Assembly (NCBI RefSeq): GCF_907164915.1
Contig: NC_061863.1
Coordinates: forward strand, 31,157,258 to 31,221,257
DNA: 64,000 nucleotides
Direction: 5' to 3'
Source: Impatiens glandulifera
Taxonomy: Eukaryota; Streptophyta; Magnoliopsida; Ericales; Balsaminaceae
The notes under the pieces were generated by a model that did not search any database, was not told where the DNA came from, and was given only the letters and a program-made list of their open reading frames with translations. Made by a program: the position numbers and the translations under genes. Shown piece by piece: positions 25,101 through 35,419 of the stretch (position 1 is its first letter; every line of letters begins with the position of its first letter).

Positions 25101-25834
25101 AATGAACACAGCTCAAGGCTAACAAATGACCGGTGTTTTTTACACCCTGGCTAATGATCTTAGTCGAGGACCAAGAGTCCTTAGTACATCGACTAAGGCT
25201 TCATAGCAAGGACTGATGGGTCCGACAGAAGGTCCCGGACCTCGACCAATGAAAACGAACCAAGGCATATGACATCGGTCCTAAGGCTTGTTTGATTCCC
25301 ATTTTCAAGATCTAAAATTATTTTTGTAATTTTGGAACTTAAAACCATTTTCTAAAAAACCCAAAAAATTTGAAAATAATTTCAAAATGTTTTGGATATT
25401 TCCACAAAAAAATATTTTGACAAAGACTTATTTGAGATTAATGTTTAAACCCTAATGCCTTTAAAATGACTGATGTTCTTTAGGTACTTCCGTTCCTAAG
25501 TTAGGAGTAGCAACATGTACCAACTTTAATAATTATTTTTAATTAATTTCAACTTTGTCATACCTACTTATATAACTTTTTACTTATTAATAAAATACAA
25601 AATAAAATGTTTAATAACATAATATTTAAAAATTAAGAAATAATTGTGCAAGAGAATTTGGTAGAGAGAATGTGTAAGGAAAAATTAACAATATGTTTGA
25701 CCCAAAAAAATAAATATAATTTATCTATATTCTCCTAATTTCCCTCTTAAAATTTTTATAAACTATAAATATGTAAAATAAATAAAATCTTCAATTCAGT
25801 ATGAGCCACAACTATCATCAAATTTCACAAAAGC

Positions 25835-25842
25835 GCGCCAAT
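25835..25842 (-). promoter_or_regulatory. Candidate E2F site with overlapping CCAAT box upstream of MCM10
   Basis: The - strand reads ATTGGCGC, which fits the plant E2F consensus WTTSSCSS. It is about 110 bases upstream of the MCM10 start. The + strand CCAAT overlaps it. E2F control is common for plant DNA-replication genes, so the location is plausible, but one 8-mer is weak evidence. Confidence 0.4.
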
Positions 25843-25951
25843 GGTTCGCCAGTTTCAAAAGGTCCCTCCAAATTAGTATTCATTCCCTTCTCTAATATAT
25901 TGACCACGACGTTGGAGTAAAGAACAGGAGATCAGCGAAAATACCTCATTC

Positions 25952-28266
25952 ATGGCGAATCCGCAAGATGATCTCGATCTCCTTCTCTCCCTTCAAGATA
26001 GGGTTCTAGAAACCCCTCCTGCTTCCCCTGCAGGTGCACATTTTCACTCATATATCTGGCTGCTCGATATCCCCTCTCTTTCTCTCCTTTTATCACTATT
26101 CTCCCAGACTTTTCCAAAATAATCTTCTATATCCTATTGGGAGCTTGCTAGCTGGCAGGAAGAGCTATCTTTGTTTCTGATTTCAATTACCTGCTTCTTT
26201 TTCAGGTTACCTTTCCGACAATGGGCCGCCCAAGAGAACGGGACATGCTGATATGTCTGTATTTCGAGATGCCGTGCTAGATTGCCTTGATTCTGATACG
26301 GATGAATCCAAGAAGGCTCTCAAACTAGACCGTCCGAAGCTTTCTAAATCCAATGAAGTTGTTGTTGAGAAATTTTCTGGTGTCCGAATTAGGTTAGTTA
26401 ATTACATCATTTTTACACCTCTTAGAAACCGAGCAACTGAGCATGAGCAGTGACGTTGTCAACAAATAAGAGCCTTAGCTCTGAGCAGTCTGTTTATAAC
26501 ATTCTTCCAAGAATCGTTTCACTCAATTCTTTTATTTGTTTGTTCTCAGGAATCAGCTACTCTCCCAGTTAGAAATAAAGAACCTATTTTCCGATATTCG
26601 ATTTGTTCGGTTATCAGCAATCAAGTAGGAAGATCCTCAACTTTCAGATAAAGATAGTGATTTGTTTTCTCTTTCAATAGCTTCAACGTTTCTTTATTGT
26701 TCTTTCAGAAATGTGCTAATAGGTGATGCTCTCTCTGGTTGTTGGGCAACTGTTGGAGTTCTCACTGAGAAGGGGATTCCTAAAATGAGTACAACCGGGA
26801 AGAATTACTGCACATGGAAAATATGTTGTCTTAATGCAAAGTCGGTTTCCCTTTTCTTGTTTGGTGTTGCTTATCAGAAGAGTGTGAATGAGGAAGTCGG
26901 CAGTGTCTTTGCTTTGTTCAATTGTAATACCCGCAAGGATAATTCGGTATTTTCTATGTGATACAATTGAATGCCCCCCTTCAACATTTCTATCTTGTTA
27001 ATTTTGTAGAGATATACTAAGGTATACAAAAAAATGTTGTAAATTTCAGGAGTATGGATTCTCTCTAAGTGTTTTTTCAGCTAATCACATTGTAAAGATC
27101 GGCACCTCTTCTGATTATGGAGTTTGTAAAGCTATTAAAAAGGATGGGTTGCCCTGTACACAAGCTGTAAACAAGTATGTACATTCAGTTCTTCTTTATC
27201 ATATTAGTTCATCTTAAAATACTTTGATCATTTTTATTCATTTTGTTGTTGTGCATATACAGATGCAAAGGGACATACTGCTCATACCACACGGTGGTAA
27301 GATTGGGCTCATTTTGTAAACTATGTTTTCTTACAAAATTTGGAGTTGAATGTCCATCCCAATTAATTGATTGGTATTGTTAAAATCTTGTTAATTGCAA
27401 TGCAGAACACATCTAAGAAGTATATCACTACTAGAACTGAGCTGAAAGGAGGGTATGCTGTTCCAACATAAAACTTGTAGTAGCATTTTCTAATGTTCAA
27501 TATTTAGGTAACAAATGATTTATTTGGGGATAGATAATACTTATGATTATCCCTGAAATTTTGTCATTGAAGGAACCTAAGGACTGGTTTCAAAGATTAT
27601 AAGTTAGAAGGAGTTCACATAGTTGAACCTCGAGATGACAGAGCAAAGTTTAGCAAGTCCATGCGACCAGTCAAGTTTTTATCTGTGGATCAGATGAAAA
27701 AAGCATTAAGGTAAGAAATAAAAAAAAGGTCACTCTAATTAAATCCAAGATTTGAGGAAATATTATCTAGCCATGTGTTTCTTACTGCAATTAACAGCAA
27801 AGCAGACAAAGTGACAACAAATACATATTCTCAAGGCCTAAGATTTCTAAAAGAAGTAGCAGGTTACTTTCTTTTCTTAAGATTTATTGAATCTGTTATC
27901 CCATCTGATTATGTTCTTATGACTTTTGTTTTAAGGAAAATCGCAACTAGACTCCAGAAAGAATATTCATGATCTGTCTAAAATGCAAAGCTTAGGAAAG
28001 AGGTGAAAAAAGAAGAATTTATTTCTTAACTGAGAATTACACATTGAGGACTCACTCAAACAGCATACTAAATATTTATCTGAAAACTGTTCAGGCCTTC
28101 ATCGTCCAGTAGGACCAGTACCAATTCAGATTTTCCTGTACCCTCATCCCAGCATTCAAATACGAAAAGAACAAAGGGGGATGTGATAACTTCTCTAAAA
28201 TCAACACAAGTGGTTACAGAAAAGATGATAGAACTGGACTTTGTTAGCTCAGACGAGGAGATGTAA
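25952..28266 (+). CDS. MCM10: MCM10 homologue, replication initiation factor (11 exons)
   Basis: Exons: 25952-26033, 26206-26392, 26550-26624, 26709-26946, 27050-27174, 27263-27296, 27406-27452, 27573-27710, 27798-27862, 27936-28002, 28095-28266. All introns are GT-AG and phases agree, giving 1230 bases and 409 residues. MCM10 binds the MCM2-7 helicase and single-stranded DNA at nuclear replication origins. The OB-fold is at about residues 85-205 (IGDALSGCWATVGVLTEKG early in it). A zinc finger C-x9-C-x11-C-x2-H has Cys220, Cys230, Cys242 and His245, followed by basic GFKDYKLEG/FLSVDQMKKAL blocks. The end is acidic (DFVSSDEEM). Length is close to plant homologues. The gene appears intact. The last two exon joins are the least certain because that part is poorly conserved. 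Confidence 0.93.
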
Positions 28267-29139
28267 CATTCTCTCAAATTCTTCTACAGCTTTGTTCATT
28301 GGTTTGGTTTTGCTTCACCCATCATTTTCTAAACACAGCCAAGAACTATGAGCAAAGTAGCATAAGGAAGCTGTTGATTCTGGTTCTCTGGACCTCTTTG
28401 GATGTTCTAGCTCATTTGGCCAAGGATATATAGTATTCTTGTTCATAAGTTGTGAAGGCTATTAGCCATGTTTTGAATAACCCATACATTGTTATTAATT
28501 TATCAACTAAAAAACTCAAATTTTAATATTGCCTTTTAATTTATCACCTACAACATTATTTTTCTCTGGTTGTTTATATCCTACAAAATAAATTTTCGTT
28601 TATTTGTTATTTAAGATTATACTACATTTATATACATTATTTTGAATACAAAATCATGTATGTACCTTGTTCAAGTGAAGTGTTAACTAGATGTACTGTT
28701 ATCACAAATATTTTATAACAATACACAATTTACTCGATAAAACAAAATTATTCTAAGTGATACTTCTTTCCATGCTTTCAGTTGATTTGTATTTTATTCA
28801 AATAAACTTTGCTATTTTTTATTTATATGATTACATGAATTAATGATGTGATTTACACTAATGTTTTTTTTAACAATCTTAATAAAATATTTATTATTTT
28901 AATTGTATAATTAGCATATTTGTTAGTTATATGAATAATAAAAATCCCAAAAACGTCTATACTAAATTTTGAGGAAATTTAAAATATTCAGATAAAATTT
29001 TCTATTTTGATTCAAAATGAAAACAGAGTATTAATTAATTTATGAAAATAAAGTTGATATATTACTAGTTGTGATATGTTATTAATTGTAAACATTAAAT
29101 ATTATAAATTGGAAAATCAAAACTAATGATAAAATGAAA
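28267..29139. other. MCM10 3' flank, AT-rich, no gene seen
   Basis: This presumably holds the MCM10 3' untranslated region and polyadenylation signals (several AATAAA-like words after 28560). No other structure is recognised. Confidence 0.4.
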
Positions 29140-29146
29140 ATGATAG

Positions 29147-31179
29147 CCAGGGACAGATGCAGATGCAGCTTAAGACTGAGGTGGGCTTAAGCCAATCCAA
29201 GCTCATCCTAATTTTTATATATATCCAGCTTCAGCTTAATTTAGTAGCAGATGGTGATATGCATACATACATTAGAGAGAAGATGTGGTGAAGAAGACCA
29301 GGAATGCTGTCACTTAACTCCTCTCTAATATAACACGCATAGAAATTACTATTCTTTTTTACTTTACTCATTTCTCTTCTTATATACATATATCATTTAA
29401 ATTTTTAACTGAAGTCAAAATCAAATTTCAAAGACCAATCGAATTGAAACTTCGAAGGTATATTCAAAGAAAATATAAAGTTATTATTTTGATTTTTTTA
29501 TGTCTATTAGAATAAGATGAGGTTTAAAGATAAATTGTATAAATATTATTTTTTTTAACATAGATGATGTATTAGGTGGTCAATGAAGAGATAAATATTT
29601 TGTTATAAAAGTTATGTATATTTGAGACGAACAAAATCAATATTATTTATCCCTCGAATTTTTTTTTGTCTTTCATTTTTTATATATAATGATTTTGTTT
29701 TTTTGATAATTATATATATGTAAGATATATTTTAAATTATGTTAGATAAAATTAGAACGGTTCACAGAACTTAACATAAATAAACCTTCCATGCAGGAAC
29801 AAAGAACCGGACCAGTCAAAGTACCCAACCGGATTGAGAAAACCGGCCGGTCATATCACTCAACCGGTTAAAAAGCTCCACCGGTCAAGTTATCAAACCG
29901 ACCTGAAACATGACCGCTCAAAAGAAGGCTGGAAACACCAGACAGCCGGTCAATAACCGGAAGTCATCAAGCTAAGTCAAATGACCGACCAGCATAAGAA
30001 GATACTTCGGGTATCTGTTGAGAACGATACCAAAGGAACAGACTGAACATTGCCATATTCATACAAGTCTGAGGACAGTCTGTAGGCTGCAGAAGACCGT
30101 CCTACAAGATCTTTCTACTTCAGGATAAATCAGAAAGAAAATCTCCTAAGTACAGACAATTGTCTAACCAACAGTCACCATATTGAGTAAAAGACAAACC
30201 TAGCAGGTTTGTCTTACACACTGGACAGGTCTGTAAAATTGACCGCCAGGTCTGAACAGTTGACCGCCAGGTCTGAATCACTGAACATCTGCTCTGCCAA
30301 TCAAATTCAAGGAAGTGAAATATGACCGTTGGCATATTTCACCTATAAAATGAGCAGCTGAAGAAGAGTAAATGCGAGACACAAGAGATTTTAAGGGGGA
30401 CACAATGAACAATTAATTTACAAGTGATAAGATTATGTTCTCTCTCTAAAAAAGGCCTAAGTGCTAAAGTTGAAGTGTGTATTTACAATTTCGGTGTAAA
30501 TTGTACGGGTGTTATCGAGCAGGAAATAAGTCTCGATCGGATTGTATTTGTATTCCTTAGTGAATATCCTTCTCGCGGTTTCGAGAGGAAAGGGTGACGT
30601 AGGAGTTTTATCTCCGAACATCCATAAAAACTTGTCTTGTTATTTACTTTCCGCCTGATTTACTTTATAACCGAGCTGTACTAACCGACCTACACCATTT
30701 TGACCGACTCTACACTATCTAAACCAAATCACCAAGTTACAAAAACCGACCCATCAATTTCCAAACCTGTCTTATACAAAAACCGGTTCTGCCTATCTCG
30801 TGAGTGTGCTGCTTTAACCTGAAACAAACCTCTTCCGCGCTTGAACCTGGTTCAAGGGTTTGTGACAGTTTGTGTAGTATTGAAACCCCGTTGTTAATCT
30901 CTAACCGGATTAATCACCACCCTTTGAGTAAGACGGGCTAACCGGCCCAACCCCGGTCCCCCAGCCGCGACCTAGATCCTAACAAATTATTATAAAAATT
31001 AAGTTCTATGTGACAAAATTTTAATGAAGGTTTATTGGTTAATGTGACCAAATTTTAAATTCGATTATCTCAAATTACATATTAGTATTTTATTTTTCAT
31101 TTTTTAAAGTCTATCTCTAAATTTTTCTTCATTTTGTTTTTTAAGCCCACCCTAATATTAATTCGTAGGTCCGTCCCAG
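29147..31179. mobile_element. hAT-like non-autonomous DNA element, split by a solo LTR
   Basis: The left end reads CCAGGGACAGA and the right end, reversed, CTGGGACGGA. Both arms continue with GGTGGGCTTAA about 30-35 bases in. A 7-bp direct repeat ATGATAG flanks the two ends (29140-29146 and 31180-31186). End sequence and duplication size suggest a hAT-type MITE relative. Without the solo LTR inside it the element is about 790 bp and encodes nothing recognisable. Confidence 0.6.
29740..30984 (+). repeat. Solo LTR of a copia family related to element 3
   Basis: It begins TGTTAGATAA and ends GATCCTAACA, flanked by a perfect 5-bp direct repeat AATTA (29735-29739 and 30985-30989). It shares with the element 3 LTR, in opposite orientation, the GTGACGTAGGAG...CCGAACATCC block (about 30594-30625) and a block with GAACC-GGTTCAAG and TGTGACAGTTTG (about 30843-30880). 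No internal element sequence remains, so it arose by recombination between two LTRs. A 22-bp near-tandem duplication lies at about 30238-30282. Confidence 0.85.
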
Positions 31180-31261
31180 ATGATAGTTAACCAAATAAAA
31201 ATTATAGTTCACCAAATAAAAATGAAGGTTGATGATGACTATTTGAGGGAGTGATTATATT

Positions 31262-31412
31262 GGGAAATTTGAGCAAATGCCTCTAAAAAAGGTATTAAAT
31301 GTCCTGGTGACCGGCGCATAATTTAATTTTAATCGCGCTGGTGACCACTTTATATTTTTTTAACGAAAATACCCTTTTTGCGTAACGCGATAGGGAGGAT
31401 CGTCACGCGATG
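31262..31412 (+). repeat. Left terminal inverted repeat of the MULE
   Basis: It starts GGGAAATTTGA and includes GGTGACC-GGCGCATAATT and ACGAAAATACCC blocks that recur reversed at the right end. Identity is moderate, with small gaps, so the ends have diverged. It should have served as the transposase gene's promoter side. Confidence 0.85.
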
Positions 31413-31654
31413 GGAAAGCATGTGAAAAGTCTAGATATACCCTTACTATTTAATATAACTTCCATTTTTTTCATTTCCTTTCTCCTCCTTCTCTCTCTTC
31501 CCGCTCTTTTCCTCCTTCTCACTAAACGACGACGATCGACAGACAGCCACGACGACGATCTTCGACGGACACCACCATGAGCACAAGTACGAGCACGGTG
31601 GTAATTGATACTCTTTTTCCTCGATTTGTTTGTTGTTTTCGTTAAAAATGGTAT

Positions 31655-31890
31655 GGTCTGGCGATGGGCGGTCGCGGTCCTTTCTCGTGATGGGCACAAT
31701 CGTCTCGCGCTCGCGATAGGACTCCTCGCAATGGGCACGATCGTCTCACGTTCGCGATAGGACTCCTCTCAATAGGACTCCTCTCGATGGGACTCCTCAC
31801 GATGGGGCAATTGTCTCGCGATGGGCACGATCGTCTATGGGTGATCCTCTCGCGATGGGAGATCGTCTCACGATGGGCAATCCCTATTAT
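31655..31890. repeat. Left subterminal CpG-rich motif array of the MULE
   Basis: At least eight copies of a GATCGTCTCGCGATGGG-like word occur here, spaced about 20-45 bases apart and often with GGACTCCTC between. Orientation is opposite to the copies near the right end. Open frames through here (31403-31738) are by-products of the GC-rich repeat. Confidence 0.8.
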
Positions 31891-31966
31891 ATATTGGATG
31901 ATGATGATTGATCATGATAATTGCATTACTTAAATAATATTATTTATCCATTCATGTTTTTAATTG

Positions 31967-34361
31967 CATCTGAAGTATTCGTTTTCGATAATGGAGAGTG
32001 GAAATTTACTACTAATGGTATAATGTATTTTCATGCGACTTAAATCAGAACTTTGGATTTACCCCAAAATACTACGTTTGCCGAATTAGTTGATATCCTC
32101 TACTATAGACTTGACGTGCAGAAATCTAAATATTATTTAGTGCTTCAAGTCAAGTATGATGTTCGCATATGATAAATCCTCCCCCTCTTGTTATTGATCA
32201 AGATGAGGATGTGAGCACATATTTATCATAGTTGATTTCGGGTCGCACTGTGTCACCACTATGTGTCTCTGTAGTAGAGAAGTCATCACTTACTCAAGAA
32301 AAGATACCACTACTTACATACTGAACTCAAGAAAATATGCTACCATTTACTCAAAAAAGTATACCAGGAGTTGTACCCTCGTAGGATCTCTTTGAAAGTC
32401 AAAATGAAGCAGGAGAAGAAGAAAACTCTTTGCCTCATTATGAGCACTTGCATACTACTACTAGTGTCGCATAAGTATTGCACCCATGCCTACACCATAT
32501 ACTCTAAGAGCTTCATTTCAATCGACAGACCGATTATCAAAACCTACACCATCTACTGCAAGAGCATCAATACCTACACCATCGACAAACCCGACAGACC
32601 CATCACCGACAGACCACTCATTTGGGATGACATTAAGTAGTGAAACCATATTGGAAGTTAGTGTGTTATTTGATAATAAAAGAACTTCAACTGAGGTTAT
32701 ATAAATATGCAATAACTAATCATTTTGAATTCAAAGTGGAGAAGTCAAGAAAACATCTTTGGTATATGAAATGTTTAGATGAGACATGCAAATAAAGATT
32801 GCGTGCTGTGAAATATAATTATCTAAGATGTTTGAGATTTGAAAATTCAACCAACAACACTCATGCTCAGTTTTGTCAAGGCCAGAGAAAATAATACAAA
32901 CACCAACATGGGTTATTGGTCAACGTATGAAGAGTAAGTACATGGACCATCATCATGACCACTTGCCTAAGAAAATAATTAAAGTCATGCAGACAAGTTA
33001 TGGGATACATTTGAGTTATAATAAGGCTTGGAGGTTAAGAAAAAGGGTTTTAATGGAGGTGCGAGGAACGGTAGAGGATTCCTATGGAAATTTGCCATCA
33101 TACCTTTACATGTTGGAGAAGAATAATCCAGGTACCATAACAGACATCCAGACAGACGAGCTCATCCACTTAGGCATATGTTTATGTCCATAGGCCTCTC
33201 AATTAGGGGTTTTAAAGCCTCTTGTCGTCCTGTATTGTGCGTTGATGCTATTTTTCTTAAGCACATAGTGGGAGATCAACTATTGGTGTCTATAGCATTA
33301 GATGCGAATGAGCAACTATATTATGTTGCATTCGGCGTTGTTGATTTAGAGAATAATAACTCCTGAACTTATTTCATGCAAAAACTGAGATATGCAATTG
33401 GATTAGTTGATGATCTCATCTTCGTATCCGATAAACACCCAAGCATCGTCAATGCCTTGTGTGCTCTTTTTCCAGAAGCAGACCACGGTACGTGCATATA
33501 TCACATAAAGATGAATATTATTGCCAAATTCAAAACTGATAAATGTAACACAGAGTTTGATTTGGCTTCTCGTGTGTACACAGTCCCCAACTTTAATCAT
33601 TTTTTACAAGATCATGGTTAAGGATCAAAGGATTGCCGCCTATTTAGGTTCCAAAGATGGAGTAGAACATTTTTCTCCGGTAAGCAATACAATCAACTCA
33701 CAAGCAATTTGCTACGAGCTTTAATAGTCAGAGCAGGGAAGCCAGAAAGTATCTAATTTCAACAATGGATAAATATTTAAGATTCACAATACAACATTGG
33801 TTTAATGATAGAAGAGAAAAAGTGTCCAACCACCAAGAACATTTATCTCCAAATTATGAAAAATTATTATATGAGGAATTCGAGAAGGCTAGATTTTATA
33901 CCGTATCAATGCTTAACTGATTCGAGTTTTATGTGCATGACAATGAGTCCCATTTTAAAGTCAATTTGAAAGACAGGAACTGCACTTGTAGGGTATTTAA
34001 AGTATCCGGTTTTCATTGTACGCATGCACTGGCTGCTGCCCGTCACCGAAATTTGGTTTCATATGACTTCTACTCAAGGTATTATTCAACTCACATATTC
34101 AATCTATTTAACCAATTGTTTAATCGTTCTATTTTCCTTGCTCACAAGTATTACACAACTAAATCTTGGTTGAATACATATGCAGAGACATGTTATCCTG
34201 TTGGTGATGAAGACAATTGGGATGTTCCCGAAATTATCAAACAACGTGTGTGCCTAAAACTACCTGTTAAGGTTAAGAAGGGAGACCACAAACAAAGCAT
34301 AGGTCATCCCAAGGTGAGGTCCGTAAGGTCCCGAAACGATGAAACTCATGTGCTGGTTTAG
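31967..34361 (+). pseudogene. MuDR-type transposase (mudrA-like), degenerate
   Basis: The N-terminal part (31967-32170) reads EVFVFDNGEWKFTTNG...LDLPQNTTFAELVDILYYRL, as in plant MULE transposases. The zinc/DNA-binding region near 32740-32880 is spread over frames. The catalytic domain spans 32873-33621 with VLCVDAIFLK (first Asp), LLVSIALDANEQLYYVAFGVVDLEN, FVSDKHPSIVNAL (second Asp) and ADHGTCIYHI. The SWIM zinc finger at 33978-34030 has the form CTC-x9-CTH, preceded by FKVNLKDRN. The protein would cut and insert the element's DNA in the nucleus. At least five stops or frameshifts break it. Confidence 0.85.
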
Positions 34362-34426
34362 GATCTAATAGAGCAACATGCAAAGTAGTGATGCCTGCAC
34401 CATCTACTGCAAGCGCATCATCTTCT

Positions 34427-34525
34427 CAGCAGCATGAGTCACCATCTCAGCAGCATGAGTCACCATCTCAGCAGCATGAGTCACCATCTCAGCAGCATGA
34501 GTCATCATCTCAGCAATATGAGCTT
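34427..34525 (+). repeat. 21-bp tandem repeat after the transposase gene
   Basis: CAGCAGCATGAGTCACCATCT repeats four to five times. As code it would give a seven-residue QQHESPS repeat, so it may be the remnant of a Gln-rich C-terminal tail of the transposase past the present stop at 34361. Confidence 0.85.
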
Positions 34526-35044
34526 TTAACTTGAATCATTTATTGCAACTCATCAAGTACAAATAATTTGTTATATTGATTGCTTCACATTTTGACAGTG
34601 TTTGACTTGGTGGTTTGAGATTGAGTTATGGTTCATTGGCTAATGAATATTCATTGCACTTCCTTTTATGTTAAAGTTTAAAGTTAAAGTTTAAAGTTAA
34701 AGTTTCTATTAAAATTACACTTCCTTTTAAGTTTATTTTCTTTATAAATAGAGGTAAAGTTTCTATTGCACGTACACGAAATGGTTTTATATTGAAGGTT
34801 ATCTTTAAGTCTGAAGTGCAGGCAAGGAAGGATACTCAATTTAGTATCCTTCCTTACTTTACTTCAGCCTTGAAGTTTCACTTACACATAAACGAAATGA
34901 AGGTTTTCAAAGTATCCAATTAACCATTTCTTTGGTATGATTTAGATATAAAGTTCATGTTCAATTTTTTTGGTATGTTATCCTGTCTGAATCTTGGTAT
35001 GTTTTAGATATAAAGAAAACATAGGCTATCAATTCGCTAAAAGG

Positions 35045-35195
35045 GACTTCCCTTTGCTAGACAATCAGTCCCTTTTTCGCCAGACGATCAGTCCCTTCGC
35101 TAGAGGATAAGTCCCTTCGCTAAACGACCAGTCCCTTCGCTAGACGACCAGTCCCTTTTTCCCTAGACGATCAGTCCCTTCTTTGCTATATGATC
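35045..35195. repeat. Internal motif cluster of the MULE between its two genes
   Basis: Six or seven copies of CGCTAGACGATCAGTCCCTT-like words, 20-25 bases apart, lie in the gap between the converging 3' ends of the two genes. The core (C-AGACGATC) is shared with the subterminal arrays. Confidence 0.75.
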
Positions 35196-35419
35196 GTGTT
35201 GAACAATTATCCTATGTAATGAATACAAAATAAGGCAGAATACAAGATAAAAAATCCACTTCAACTTCAAGTTCTCTCCAAACATTCAGATAACAAAAAA
35301 TATTAACATTACATCAACTTTACAAAATACATACAACTATGGTTCTAAAATTTGATGGAATAACCTGACCGCCCACTTCTTCCTCCAAAACTCCATTTCA
35401 CTTGAGGTCACATTCTGTA

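Larger units (their letters stand above)
21061..25834. other. Long AT-rich intergenic region upstream of MCM10
   Basis: No gene is recognised over about 4.8 kb. It holds two degenerate repeat zones, listed separately, and a less AT-rich patch at 23280-23560 with several CpG sites. Its left part may be old gypsy sequence, but nothing proves this. Confidence 0.5.

Noticed and set aside
31403..31738. Arg-rich - strand frame at the left end of the MULE
   Set aside because: It is produced by the CpG-rich motif array and TIR. No recognisable domain, and on the opposite strand to the transposase.
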